From Medicago truncatula (lineage: Eukaryota > Streptophyta > Magnoliopsida > Fabales > Fabaceae), in assembly GCF_003473485.1 (NCBI RefSeq), contig NC_053045.1, positions 38,910,494-38,974,493 of the forward strand: a stretch of 64,000 nucleotides of DNA. Reading direction: 5' to 3'. Under the pieces are notes generated by a model. The model made no database searches. It worked only from the letters and a program-made list of their open reading frames with translations, and was not told the origin of the DNA. Positions 44,254 through 55,970 of this stretch are shown here, in pieces. The translations under genes and the position numbers were made by a program. Every line of letters starts with the position of its first letter. The stretch's first letter is position 1.

Positions 44254-46309
44254 TTAAATTTATTGTAAAAGTTCAAAAAATAACTTAGATAATTGCAAAA
44301 ATATAATGCTATCAAATTGAATCTTGAGTTTTGGTCAATTGTTGTAAGTTAATCGTTTATTTAATGAAGTTTATGTTTTTTATTTAGAGTTTTTTTATTG
44401 GTTATGTGTTCAAGAATTGTTAAATCATGGTTATGTAGGCATTGTTTATTCTATCTGGTATCTTTGTGTAGATTTTGAGTTTTGAATTCTTAGTTTGCAT
44501 TTTATCTTTCAAAAACTTAAATTGTTGTTTTAATATTGTGGCAAAAGCACAGAGAGACAAGTGCACAAGTTACATCCTATCAGATAGATGACATCATTTG
44601 TCCTAGATAATCCATGTTTCACCAACGGTGTTGCACTGTCCAAGTATGAAAATTATATCTTGCGTTATGTGAAATTTCAAAGTGAGCACAAATATATGAT
44701 GAGATTGTTTTGTCATATCTTAGCTAACCAAGAAGCTTTCTTAATTATCTGCAGCCAACAACCACTTTAAAAGCAATGTTATTTTGGGTGTTGCTTCTAC
44801 ATTGGTACTCACTCCATTAAACTTTATGTTTTTCTTCCTCCTCATGGACTTGAAAATTCAAACAAGACATGATCTTAAATTGGTTTTATTCAATATGAAT
44901 TCCTTGACTTATGATTCTGAAGATTAATTAAAATGGTCAATGTTTTGTGGATAAGAATGCAATGGTGATGATGAATTAATTAGTGACAACTTATTGCATA
45001 GACAATTTGATAGCTATAATAGATTTACTTAATTTGGTAATAGATATAGTTGCAGTTTACAAGTTGGTTAGAATTAGTGTTTGTTGTGTTCAAGTGAGTT
45101 TGATAAAATTATGTAGAACGGTTGTGATTTTACAAAAACTATATTTTGTAGTTTCAACGGTGATTTGTTCAATTTACCGTGATACAAAATATGTACTTAA
45201 TTAAGATTACTTTATTTTAGATGGATCAATATATAAAGTGAATCCGACACTATTTTAGTCAACTTTTTTCATTCTAACAATTTCAAAATAATCAACATTT
45301 CTTTCTATTAGTTTTTAAATAAACAGCTTATACGGTAAGATGATGCATTCATTGGTTTCAACTTTACCATAGTTAATCTAAGGTAAATTATCTTTTACAA
45401 TTAGAGAAAACCTTGACTATTTTCTTGCGTAGAAACAAGTAACAACAGTTAAGTCATCTTGCATCGTGTATCTTCCACTCATACCATTATATGAATATAA
45501 ATGATGTAATTACTAAACTTTCCTTTGCCAGGTGAGTTCCTAAGCTAGATCTTTGTCCATGCCACTATCGATGGGTTATCTACTGATTCATTGAATGAAT
45601 CATAACCCATTATGAAATATTGGACCCCAATGTACACAACGTATTAACAAAAAAAATCTAATTGACCTCTTGTTTTTGTGTCATATGATAAACGTTTGAA
45701 TATTTTTATTTAAATTTATTCTAGAAGTTATGATTTTATATTCGTATGAAAGAGAATTATGCCCTTTTGAATATAGGAAAAAATTTATATTCATATTACT
45801 CTAATCCAACGTCAATCTAATGATTAAAATGAAATTTAACGTGAATGATAATACAAATGAGGTTGTAGTCAGATTAAAAAACACTCAATGCAATCCAACA
45901 TCACGTCAATTTAAGCATCAAATTTTTAATTATAGAGTCTCCAATCAGCTTGCTAATGACGTTTTATTCAAAACTGTATAATGAAAATACAAATCTTATA
46001 TTTTAAATGTTGAAGAAGATGAAAGTGAACTTATGTAATATGAACAAATTTCTTATAAGTTCAAGAAATAACTTAGATAATTAAAAAAATACTATTGAGT
46101 TGAATCTTGAGTATTGATCAATCGTTGTAAGTTAAACGTTTATTTCATGTTGGAGTTTATGTTTTTTTATTTTTGAGTTTTTTGATTGGTTATGTGTTTG
46201 AGAATTGTTAAATTATGGTTGTGTATGCATTGTTTATTTTGTTTGGTATCCTTGTGTAGATTTTCAATTATCGACAACTTAAGGATATATCTTTGGTGAA
46301 GATGAAAAT

Positions 46310-48340
46310 GTTAAACTTCTTTTTTTATTGGTACAATTAAATTTTATATATTTTTGTTATGTTTTGATGATCTTACTATATTAACGATTAAAACTCATAA
46401 CGTTTTGATAATTTTTCTTACTATGTTATGTTCCCTTAGATACACTTTTAATTTTCTATTCAAGTTTAATGTTCTCAATTCTCACTACTTCTCTAGGTGA
46501 TTCCATTCCCTATTTCTTTGCCTCCGCTTTCAGTTATTGACCCACTCTCCTCCTCTTGATTAGGTATGCATTACATCTCTTCGTTGATTATCTAATAATT
46601 TTGATAACCAATTTTAATTTAATTGTGTACTTTGTTGTTAGATCTCTTTAAGCATTTCAATCCGTAAATTAACCAAAATTTCTGCCATTAAATTAAATTA
46701 TATAATGTGTTAACACTTTTGATGAATGAATGAGTGACTATTGTAATCCAACTAGCGATCATTTTCAGTACACAATTTCAATTGGATTACCCAAAACTTC
46801 ATATATTATACATTGAATTGGTAACTAGGTAAACAAAATAATAACATGATTTACTTGTCACTCTTCCAATTTTTTGCATTTTTATTGTATTATTTTGAGC
46901 ACAGGTAGAGCTCCAATGTCATCACCAGATGTGCATAAGATTGAAAGATATAATGAAGGTGACATGAAAGATATAATAAGCGACTTGCGTGACGCCATTC
47001 TTCATTATATTTTGTTGTTTTAAAGGTCTAGAACACTCAAGTTATCTTGTGAATAAAGATCTTTCAATTGAAGATCATGAAGACGACATTGCAAATTTCG
47101 AAAACTATTCAATTATATTGGTGAGTTGTTTCTTCTCTTTCCTTTTTGAATATATAAAACATAAAAAAGTTTCGAATATCACATTTAGATTATGGAAATG
47201 GAAGTTTATATTTTACATATAAAATATTTTCTTATTTCAAAACTTTAAATGTAAAATATATTTTATTGAAAGATAATTTGTAAAGACATTTTTCTTCTAT
47301 CGCGATGAATACTTAAAAAACTTGTTGGTATAGAGATAACATTGAATGAAAATAATGCGTGTGCCAATAATTTCTATATATTAAAAAAACAATTGTAAAA
47401 CATGAAAATGATATATTTTTATGTAACCAACTATTAATTATATTGGTTGGACCATCTGTGTCATATGTTTTCTTGAAATAGTATTTTAGGTGTAACCTAC
47501 TTATCTGTATTGGTTAGACTCATGTTGTTATAGGTTAATGTTTTATAAATACTACAATATAAACATGCAACTTACATAAGATCAAGATGCAACTTCTCAG
47601 TAGAATCTCCGACACCTGATCAGAGCACTGCTACTAAAACTCCAAAAGCATAAACATAAAAATGAGAAGACATCATGCTGTCCTCGAGTACTCACGTAGA
47701 CTTAATCGTCTCGTGCACGTCTACAACACAGGATGCAGACGACCAAAAAGTCACTGGAGGATAAGATATACGTTCAACATAAAGAAAATATGAACTCAAG
47801 CATAATATTTAGGAATCAAACATCACATATAGATACACATACTCATTTCCTAAAATACTATATTCGCATATCATCTCATTAAATCAATTAAAAAAATACA
47901 ACAATTCTCAAATTATCATCATAAGATGTAACAAGTATTCACATTGTTATTTTACCATCAAATCGAATATATATCATTCACACTTCTTCACCATCACTAA
48001 ATATCCCATGAACACACATGGTCATGTACGCATATTCACGTAGATTCACATAATCAAACCACGACTCTCACACAGACTGATATGTATGTGATGTTCTAGT
48101 TCGACTATATATACATGTGGTACCAAGTTTTGGATGTTGGAGTTATGTTGTTGAGTGATCCCCCGTCTTTAAATATTTGGATAATGTGAGGTATATTACC
48201 GATTAATCCACCCGTCTTTAAATACCCTTCTTTAAATAGGACTGATCATGATTGATGAATACTAAATATAGACTCGACATTGCACGACTCTATGTAGTTC
48301 AAGTTACATGATCCCTTCATCATATAGCATAACATCACAC
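46310..48340. other. gene-free stretch with faint coding-like fragment
   Basis: At 46912-47008 the plus strand reads MSSPDVHKIERYNEGDMKDI followed by ISDLRDAILHYIL and a stop; with a frame change, LEHSSYLVNKDLSIEDHEDD follows at 47030. This looks like exon debris of a gene I cannot name. The rest (47.2-48.3 kb) is A/T-rich, including CCCGTCTTTAAATA twice near 48163 and 48210. Confidence 0.4.
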
Positions 48341-48346
48341 CCAGTG

Positions 48347-48410
48347 GCGGAGCCATAAATTTTGTAGAGCCTGGGCAAAATTTTGACCGCAAATTCACAT
48401 GTGACATAAT
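48347..48410. repeat. AGTGGCGGAGCC element end
   Basis: CAGTGGCGGAGCCATAAATT followed by GCCTGGGCAAAATTTT resembles a widespread plant repeat terminus. Related ends occur in the window at 58621 and, inverted, near 59830. Confidence 0.4.
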
Positions 48411-48879
48411 ATATAAATAGTCATAAATCAAAATACAAGAGATTCATCATTTTGTCAATAAAAGTACAATTTAGTGACAGCTCTAACCGTAGGTAAAGAT
48501 CCATAATATTTTTAAAATGGTCTCTTTAAAATTGCCTACGGATCTTGGTTGATATTTTTGGGGGTGCCAAATATATGTAGACTATATATAAATTGTTACA
48601 AACTAAATTCATAGATTGTAAGGTGTCCTGTTGGTTGAGTTTGCATGAATGTTTTTTTAGTGAATGAAAATAAAAAAAATACATTTAAATTCAGAAAAAT
48701 GGAACCGATAGAACTTGAAGTCGTGATAGAAAGTCTATAAGTACTATACTAGCCCTATATGTGGGTGAAGATTGGGCTTTGAACTCAGTGCCTTACTGTG
48801 TCAAATCTTCTCTTAAATTACTACAAATTTCCAATTTTGATGGAGCTCAATAGGAAGTCAAATTTGTCAAGTTTTTCTT

Positions 48880-49612
48880 AGAAAATGCCACATTTTTAGC
48901 AGAGATCCAGATAGTCTGTTCGAGAAATTTATCAGCTGATTTTGAGAAGCTGGCTGTTGTAAGAAACCAATTGCAACATGTTGGCCGGGGAAGCTGTGCC
49001 ATCAAGTTTTAGTAAATTCTCTTTCTTTTCTTTACGAGGGATTCAATTAATCCAAAACTTAAAGCATGGTTAATGAATAAATAGCTTCACTGGTTAGACA
49101 ACTAAGACAAGTTTATGGAAATTCCCTGTGAATTAAATCAGTTTATAAAATTGGACAAACTTTGTTTGTTTTGTTGGTGAATGTTAATAAGGAAATGGAA
49201 CAATGTAATTGTTTAGAATGGCTTCAGCAGCATATCAAATCTTTCTTTTCCTTTGCTTTTGGTTGTCGAGGTTTGATTGGTGAATCTGAAATATGTGTGT
49301 ATTATTATAGGAAGGGGTTTGAGTTCATGAGTCTGAAATTCTGTTGATCTGCTCATTGATATATATCTGTTTTCACTTTTCACTGTTTCAGTTAAAGATC
49401 CAGGTCTTCTGATTCTGAATTCCCCGATGATGATACTGACGAAAATGAAGTGAGTAAAATACATTTCATAACAGTGCGAAAATAGTGAACACTTTCTTGT
49501 TATTAGTGGCTGTTTCACTGTTAGATAGAACACCTAGAATGAATTGGTCTAATATTTGGCATTGTTTTCAGGCTGCAAACTCTAGGGTGGTTCTTGTGCC
49601 TGGCAAGAATTG
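48880..49612 (+). pseudogene. remnant of the 3' exons of an unidentified gene
   Basis: Three coding-like pieces lie in order. At about 48903-49010 the frame reads EIQIVCSRNLSADFEKLAVV then RNQLQHVGRGSCAIKF and a stop. At 49391-49450 a segment after TTTCAG reads SDSEFPDDDTDENE and runs to a GTGAGT donor. At 49572-49612, after TTTTCAG, the reading AANSRVVLVPGKN ends at a stop. Joining the last two gives an acidic tail of the kind seen at plant protein C-termini. No start or upstream domain was found. I do not recognise the parent family; it may be a truncated gene or retro-fragment. Confidence 0.4.
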
Positions 49613-49619
49613 ACATTCT

Positions 49620-51561
49620 CCGATTGTCAAATAATTTTCTCAGTCTTCATCCTATCCTTACTGTTAGTTATGTATATGAAGGATTTGAGTTTTATAGTGA
49701 ACCTATTATGCTATTTCCCTTTCTTAATCTTTGAGATTTTGTGGATTCTAAAATATGAGAAATTCAACTTTCTAATCTCAGACACTTCGAAAAAATTGCA
49801 GCATCATGGATAAAGATCTCCAGATGAGTTGTGAAAAGCCAGAAGCTATGCTTTTTGTCGCAGTGGTATAAGCGTAGATTTTTGTGTTCAGTGATTTTCT
49901 GCCAATTATTGAATCTTCTATTTCCTCTAGTACTAGTTCTTTAAGAACACCTGTCATATCTTTATTTCCATCAAGTTTTAGTGTTAATATACAAGTACAA
50001 GTATGGCAAAATACCATGATGTTGCCAGATTTTCATGAAGAAAGATCGGTGCTGAATATTACCAATATTAGGAAATCAAAACCAGAACAAGTTTCCTAAA
50101 AAACATTTTAATTCCATCTACATTATTAAATTTCAGGGTTCTACAATATCCCAATGAATTCTTGACACCAAACTGTCCACTATAAACCAGTCATTATGAT
50201 AGTGATTTACAATGGAAACTGCCTCAGCTTAATCTATCTTTAAATATATAAACTAGATTATAGCAGTAGACAAGCACATCATAATGCTAGATAAAATCTT
50301 TCATTAACGCAATTTTTATTATCACAATTTTGATTGAGATGGTAAGTTTTTCTAAAAAAATCAACACAACAATAAAGTTTCAGTTGCTGTTACTGCCTCA
50401 ATAACGTTTGGCAAGTTATTTTTGTTACGAACAACGTTTTCCAAATTAAGGATCGGGAATATTGGAACAGGACTTTTCCGTATTATATTGTACCTTAGAT
50501 AGGAAGTTATTGCAAAGGTGATACTAGTCATCAACGAGAATTCAGGGAGGTGAGTGATTATTGATGCACAATACATGTGACTCGTAGCATCCTTTTAGAC
50601 AAAGAGACGTAAAATCTCTTTACATTGAAAGAGAGATTTTGAGGTTATGCATGAATGAGATTGTATTGTTGAAGAAATACTTGTAATAATGGAGGAATTT
50701 TACAATAAGACGTATATTCTTTTCAAGAGTTCGAGAACATTGTAACTCTACAGTTAAACGCCTTTGACTTAGAACACTAGTAGAGTGAGTGACCTTCAGA
50801 GAAATTAAACTAGGGAGGCGAGTGATCGTTGCTACCGTGTTGTACATAGACCCTACAACAGGGAGCTTCATGATAAATGTACAGTTACACAAACGTTACC
50901 AAATCAAAGTTCCAAACACACTAAATAGATCCAAATTTCTGAGTGAAGACTTGGATCAGTGTCGATTGATTTTGTGAGTTTAATTACACTGCCATATAGA
51001 ATTGGCGGAGAAAGTGCCCTTTTACCTGACGAAGCACCTATAAACTATGCACAAGGTTCATGTTAGATTGGCCACTTCTGCAGCAAATCCAATTTTCAGA
51101 GTGCAAGATCAATTTTACCAAAAAGTAGATTGGATCTTCTAGTATCTGAATTTCATCACACACCAATACTAGGACTATTAACAATTTACTACACAGTTGA
51201 AGAAAATTGAAGAGCAAGATCTTCAGTTATCATGAAATTATTTTCTATAGCATCTTTTGAAGATACAATTATTTTTAGGAAAAAGACCTTTGCTCCAAAT
51301 TATTGCAGGAACATATCACCATTAAGATGGTGTTGTTACAAAGACAACTTTGAATTGAAACCACTTATTACATTTGATTTACAGGATAATAAAAAGACAA
51401 CTTTGATTTATACTTTGAATTGTATACTACCTATATGTATATAGAACCAAAAAGGAGATAAACCTGTAGGATGAAAACAAAGAGAGCAAATAATTACATT
51501 GAGAAAAAGGTTGAAAATTCAGAGTGCAAATCATATTATCAGAAGTCCACTCTTCAGAAAA
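49620..51561. other. gene-free stretch
   Basis: Overlapping 60-90-codon frames on both strands (49778-50977) have no recognisable domain and overlap each other, so none is supported. This interval also holds the 3' untranslated region of the DUF688-type gene next to 51561. Confidence 0.4.
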
Positions 51562-54110
51562 TCAGGCTTCCGGAATAGGTGCCAGTTCCTGAAAAGAAAA
51601 ATTGAAGGAACATAAGCATCACCAACCACATGAGCAATAACAGTTGCACTAAGGCCCTATTTGAATAAACAAGTTAATTAAGCGAGTATAGCTTAAGTGC
51701 TTACAAATAAGTGCTTATGTATAAGCTATTTCTATAAAAAGAAAAAAGAAAATCAAAATGTTCTCATATAAGCCACATGCTGTTTTCATAAGCTATCATA
51801 GATAACTTACGGAAATAAGCTGAAAACAGCTGATTACATGTCATAAGTAGTTTACATAAACTATCTTTAACAGTCTCATAGTGTATATGCCAATAAATAA
51901 GCTCAAATAAGTAGATTCCAAACAGACTCTGAATGATCAAAGGAGTTAACCGAATTACCTCAGTAAGCCTCATATGCCCGTGATGAGCATTAGTTTTAAC
52001 GATTATTTCCCACTTGGGATTCAGTGGAGCTGCATTGGGAGTTTGAGTTGGGGCATAAATGCCGGCAGCAAGGTTAGACCGTGAAGACATATTCTTAGAG
52101 GAAACTGTTGGTAAAGTGCGCTTAAGCCAAGACTCTGAAGGAGCTTTAGGCGAAGGAAGTGCAAGAGGATGCTTCACAGAACTTGTATTTGATGTCTTTG
52201 TGTGGCCTAGCTTCATAGGAAACGGGTTTTCTGAGTCATTCTTCCTGCCACCTACCACCTTTAAGCTAGTCAAATTACTACGATTCACATTAGAGTCATG
52301 AACATTAGCGCATTCTTGATCCACCAATTTTGCAGCACACTGGCTCTTTAAAACGAATTCCGAGTCACTAGCCAATTTCAAGTTTCTCAATGGATCAGGA
52401 TTCTGAATTAGGCCATTGGAACTTAATTTATTGCTTGGAACTTCATTATTCGACTCTATTTTCTTGTGTCCGGCCATTTTCGGTCCTGCTGTCTCACTAA
52501 AACCGTGATCTAAGTTACTTCCTTGCTTTTCGGTGTTTATTTTGTTGGAATGATTTGTCATTTTCTTCATTTGCATAGCATCATTTGATCTATCAGAACA
52601 AACCAAGAGAGATGAATCAAGAAACACTGATCCTTTCGGCTGTAATCCAGGTTTTCCACCCACAACAACCATGTGTTTACTATCCTCCATTGAAGACTCT
52701 ATAGAAAGATTTGTATTGATGCTACCATCTTTTCTTAAAGCTTCGAAATCATCCTCTCTGCGATCAGTTGGACACTTCATTTCAGAAGAAGCCTTTTGTA
52801 CAGAATCTACATATAGAGTTTTCTCAACGACAGGGCTTTCACAGGTTGAATCGAATCTAGTCCTGACAGAGGCTGGTAATTTGTCGCAACCTCTTCGATG
52901 TGGATCGATGTCACGCTTAGGTTTTTCCTGAATACACAGAATATCCTTCTCTTTAGTAAAGCCAGACTGGGACTTTTTCCCGTAATTAGCAGTTCTGGGA
53001 TGCTGCGGGGAAAATATGTGAAGAAAAGAATATTAGAGCATAAAGTAAAATAATAACGAAAGCGAAAAAAAGGTTGGGAATAATGAATACCTCTTTCACA
53101 GTTCTTCTGTGAGAAGCAATTGATTTACCCTGCACTCCATGAATTGAAGAATTTACAATCTTATCCTCCATTTTTAATCCTTGTAATGGATTCAAAAGAC
53201 AGAACCGAGGAAATAGTCCACAAACTTTCGGTGCATAGCTTTCATATGTATCATTATCATCACTTTCATCTTCACTTTCCTCCCGGTCTGTAACTTGGAC
53301 ATAATGTGGCATAACCTTTTGCCATTTCTGATCCACGGGGCGGGGCTTAGCTCCACTCTCTACTTTCCTTACCTGTCTAGGCTGTTCTTGTCTAACAGCT
53401 GGCTTCCTTGATGCATATTGAATATGAGGTGTTTCAGAAGCCATTGCCTTTGCTGCAGGCAAGAACCTATCGATCATGAAATCACGAGCCTGTTGATCTG
53501 CTGAAAAACTTTCAGGTGGCTGAACCTCTCGATCACCGTATCCACTCAAACCACTCACACTGCAGTTCATGAAGAATGATTCAGTTCTAGAAAGTGTATC
53601 AAGAGCATCTACATAGGTCTCGTCCTCATGATCTGAACCGGAACTTTCTTTTTTGGGAACCACTTCATTTCGGCTGTCATGATTTTCCTCTTTACTCTCC
53701 AAAGATGCAACACTCATAGAGTTGGAGACAGTGCTTCCTGTTCTGGACTGACTAACCGATGTACCCTTAGGAATTTTATCAAAATCTCGCTGTTTGACTT
53801 TTAAAACCCTTCCCGGTGGAAGCTTAGGAGCGACAAGAGGCTCTTCAATATCCCTTGTTTGTAATTTGCCTTCATCCTTAGGTCTTCCAGGAGAGTTCTC
53901 CCATACAAAAGGAACAGTTCCAGGGTTACTCACCGGACCTGACTTCAACTCTGATTTGTAAGCAGGAAGACGAGTTCGTTTTGATACTGGCTTTTCGGTT
54001 TTCCTTTTATTGTTGTTTTCAGAAGATTCTGTTGACGATGCCCGCCTTACTGATAAAAGTGGCTGATCAAAATCCAATTGCTTTTCTTCCATTAGAGATT
54101 GTAGTATCAT
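51562..54110 (-). CDS. DUF688-type plant protein of unknown function
   Basis: Three coding exons, minus strand: 54110-53091 (340 codons), 53002-51959 (348 codons) and 51588-51562 (8 codons and stop), all with GT-AG borders in phase 0, giving 696 residues. Recognisable DUF688 hallmarks are LDFDQPLLSVRRASS near the N-terminus, GTVPFVWENSPGRPKDEG (about 65-82), APKLPPGRVLK (about 95-105), the conserved DALDTLSRTESFF and NCSVSGLSG segments, an acidic ESEDESDDNDTYES run and PKVCGLFPRFCLLNPLQG near the end of exon 1. Exon 2 is long, Ser/Asn/Lys-rich and probably disordered apart from a conserved PLALPSPKAPSESWLKRTLP and PLNPKWEIIVKTNAHHGHMR near its end. The last exon encodes ELAPIPEA. No membrane segment or signal peptide. 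The biochemical role of the family is unknown. The acceptor TTTTGTAG at 54123 places an untranslated 5' exon upstream. Confidence 0.85.
51653..51931. mobile_element. probable hAT-like MITE in the last intron of the DUF688-type gene
   Basis: The left AGGCCCTATTTGAATAAACA and the right ATTCCAAACAGACTCT are partial inverted partners (consensus AG-G-YCT-TTTGRAW). The interior is rich in AAGTGCTTA/CATAAGCTAT motifs as in the element at 2404-2626. It fills most of the 370 bp intron 51958-51589. Confidence 0.55.
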
Positions 54111-54685
54111 GTATTTGGTTTCTACAAAACATCAAAGTTAAGTCAAAAATTGAAACCAGAAATAAACTCTATATGAGTCACCATTTGCAGTTAAATATTG
54201 ATGATACAATCACACAACAATGATTGAGTATGACTAAAAAGATGACTCACTATAAGATAGAGCTCAAGTCTAAATCATGATATAGCGCTCAATTTGATAC
54301 TACCCTACAATATTGGACTACGTGGTTCATCCAATAATAAATCACATAATAATAGGAATATGATAGCATTGGATGCTATCCTATTAGCTTTTTACAAGAT
54401 GGAAACAATTTGAGTTACAAGCAAGCTTCTCAAAAGCATTTCCATTGAACAAAAACCATATATTGATTTGACCCATATCAAGTTCCATACTATGGAGTAG
54501 AAAATTCAAAATTGTAAGTAACTGAACAAAAGTCAAATATTCCATTCTTCTCAACCAATAGGAAGCATGAGAAAATTCACAAGCAGGATATAATTTGACC
54601 CTTATGAATTATTTAAGTAAATATTAACAGTACTTCAAATAGCATAAATTAAAAAGTGTCATAATCAAGAATATGCAAATGAAAG

Positions 54686-54820
54686 TAAGTAATCGGGCTC
54701 AATTGTTTGGGGAAACCGAGTTCCATCATTCCTATGTGGAACAATTTTTTACCAGACTATACTTACCCTGCGGCCGAACTCCGGATTACCAGGTCAACAC
54801 AAAAAAAAAAAAAAAAAAAA
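54686..54820 (+). mobile_element. retroposed short element (SINE-like), 13 bp target duplication
   Basis: A 135 bp insert ending in A20 (54801-54820) is flanked by perfect repeats ATGCAAATGAAAG (54673-54685 and 54821-54833). The body contains GGGGAAACCGAGTTCC and GCGGCCGAACTCCGG, which do not form a standard tRNA box A/B pair on this strand. It is certainly retroposed; the parent RNA is unclear. It lies in the 5' leader intron of the DUF688-type gene. Confidence 0.82.
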
Positions 54821-55282
54821 ATGCAAATGAAAGATAGCTTAATCTAGAGTAGGCTTAAAGAAGCTTGATATGAAATTCCAATTCCAATGTTTGATCTGAA
54901 AATAGTATAAGATCCTAACCAATTCTCAATCTTAAAATAATAATAAAATCAAACATGATCGCTTTCAAGAAAAACACACACATCAGTTTCATTGGTTAAA
55001 GATAAGACTATAGTTGAATTTTATTTCATTTATTAATTACTATAAAAAATCAACTTCATCAAACAGGAACAAAAGCCATTAAGCTTTTTTGATTGAAAGT
55101 GTTCGAATTAAAAACAAAAAAAAAAAAAAACAAAATTTCATTCATTCACAACATAAAAGATGCGATTTTTCCGCGTTTTAAAACCAATCAAACAAACCCA
55201 ATTGTAGCAATCATCAAAAAACAAGAAGCACCGACATAAACACAGAGAAAAAGAAGAATGAGCAAGAAAGGAAGGAACTCAC

Positions 55283-55420
55283 GTAGTTCCTCTGAAGAAA
55301 ACAGGGTTGAAAGTGTGAATCTTGGTTGTGAGAGAAGAAGAGAAGATTGAAGGAAGAAAAGGAAGGTTCGTTGGTAAGTTTCACGAGAATGTAGTGAAAG
55401 TGAAACTAGAGAGATAGAAA
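55283..55420 (-). promoter_or_regulatory. likely 5' leader exon of the DUF688-type gene
   Basis: On the minus strand a CT-rich segment (TTCTTCTCTCACAACCAAGA) runs to GGAACTAC|GTGAGTTCC, a strong donor at 55282. The intron would reach the acceptor at 54123. The overlapping 128-codon frame is leader sequence, not a gene. Confidence 0.5.
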
Positions 55421-55681
55421 GAGAGAAGAGAAGAGAATAAATGAATTTGTACGCATTAAGGTGTACTGTTACTGTTTTTTGCCGCTTGGTTCTGACTTCT
55501 GAATTTACCAGCTGGTACTTACACACTAGAGAGTGCAAGTAACAATAACTACAAGTAAACAAACTCCTCTTCATATTAAACTAACTAATCTACTTAATTT
55601 TTATTTTTTTTTAAACTGTATGTCCAATTCAAATTAATCACATTTTCTAGTGATATGCCTTCAATTGTATCTTTCTTTAAT

Positions 55682-55829
55682 ATTTTTTTTTTTTTTTTTA
55701 TAGATAGATGAAATGACAAAGCTATTATAAACTTACATATTTAAGTGGAGGTACCTGAGTTCGAAACCTGATCATGACATTTAGCCTAACAATTTCGGCA
55801 TTTTACCAGTTGAGCTAAGACTTATGGAT
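55682..55829 (-). mobile_element. tRNA-derived SINE, minus strand
   Basis: Minus-strand reading gives box A-like CTTAGCTCAACTGG, box B-like GGTTTCGAACTC and a 3' A-tract (T-run at 55682-55700). Near-identical TCTTTCTTTAAT / TCTTTCTTTGAT flanks (about 55670 and 55831) suit a 12 bp target duplication with one mismatch. Confidence 0.75.
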
Positions 55830-55970
55830 GTCTTTCTTTGATTAATTTAGCCATCAATTATGATTAATTTATGAAATTATTAACACAATAATATTCAAAA
55901 ATGTTTTTGTATTGTTCACACATTATACGGTCATGCTATTCGACCATGCAATTTTTGACACAATATCCTA

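Larger units (their letters stand above)
41010..46307 (+). repeat. dispersed direct-repeat family, at least four diverged copies
   Basis: Unit Y occurs at about 41010-41309, 41590-41992, 44266-44484 and 45836-46307. Shared motifs in order are AATTATAGAGTCTCCAATCA, TTGAAGAAGATGAAAG, AAGTTCAAGAAATAA, GTTGTAAGTTAA, GTTTATGTTTTT, TTGGTTATGTG, GTTGTGTATGCATTGTTTAT and TGTGTAGATTTT (not every copy has all). Unit X occurs at 43788-43938 and 45573-45722 (about 90% identical) and each X is followed by a Y. A third segment, TTTTGATGATCTTACT(T/A)TATTAA, is at about 43592 and 46369. In-frame pieces such as VEEDESELTRYEQ look exon-like but every copy is broken. Probably amplified debris of an unidentified gene or element. 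Confidence 0.65.

Noticed and set aside
49778..50977. Several 70-90-codon frames on both strands
   Set aside because: They overlap one another, lack domains and have no consistent splice context.
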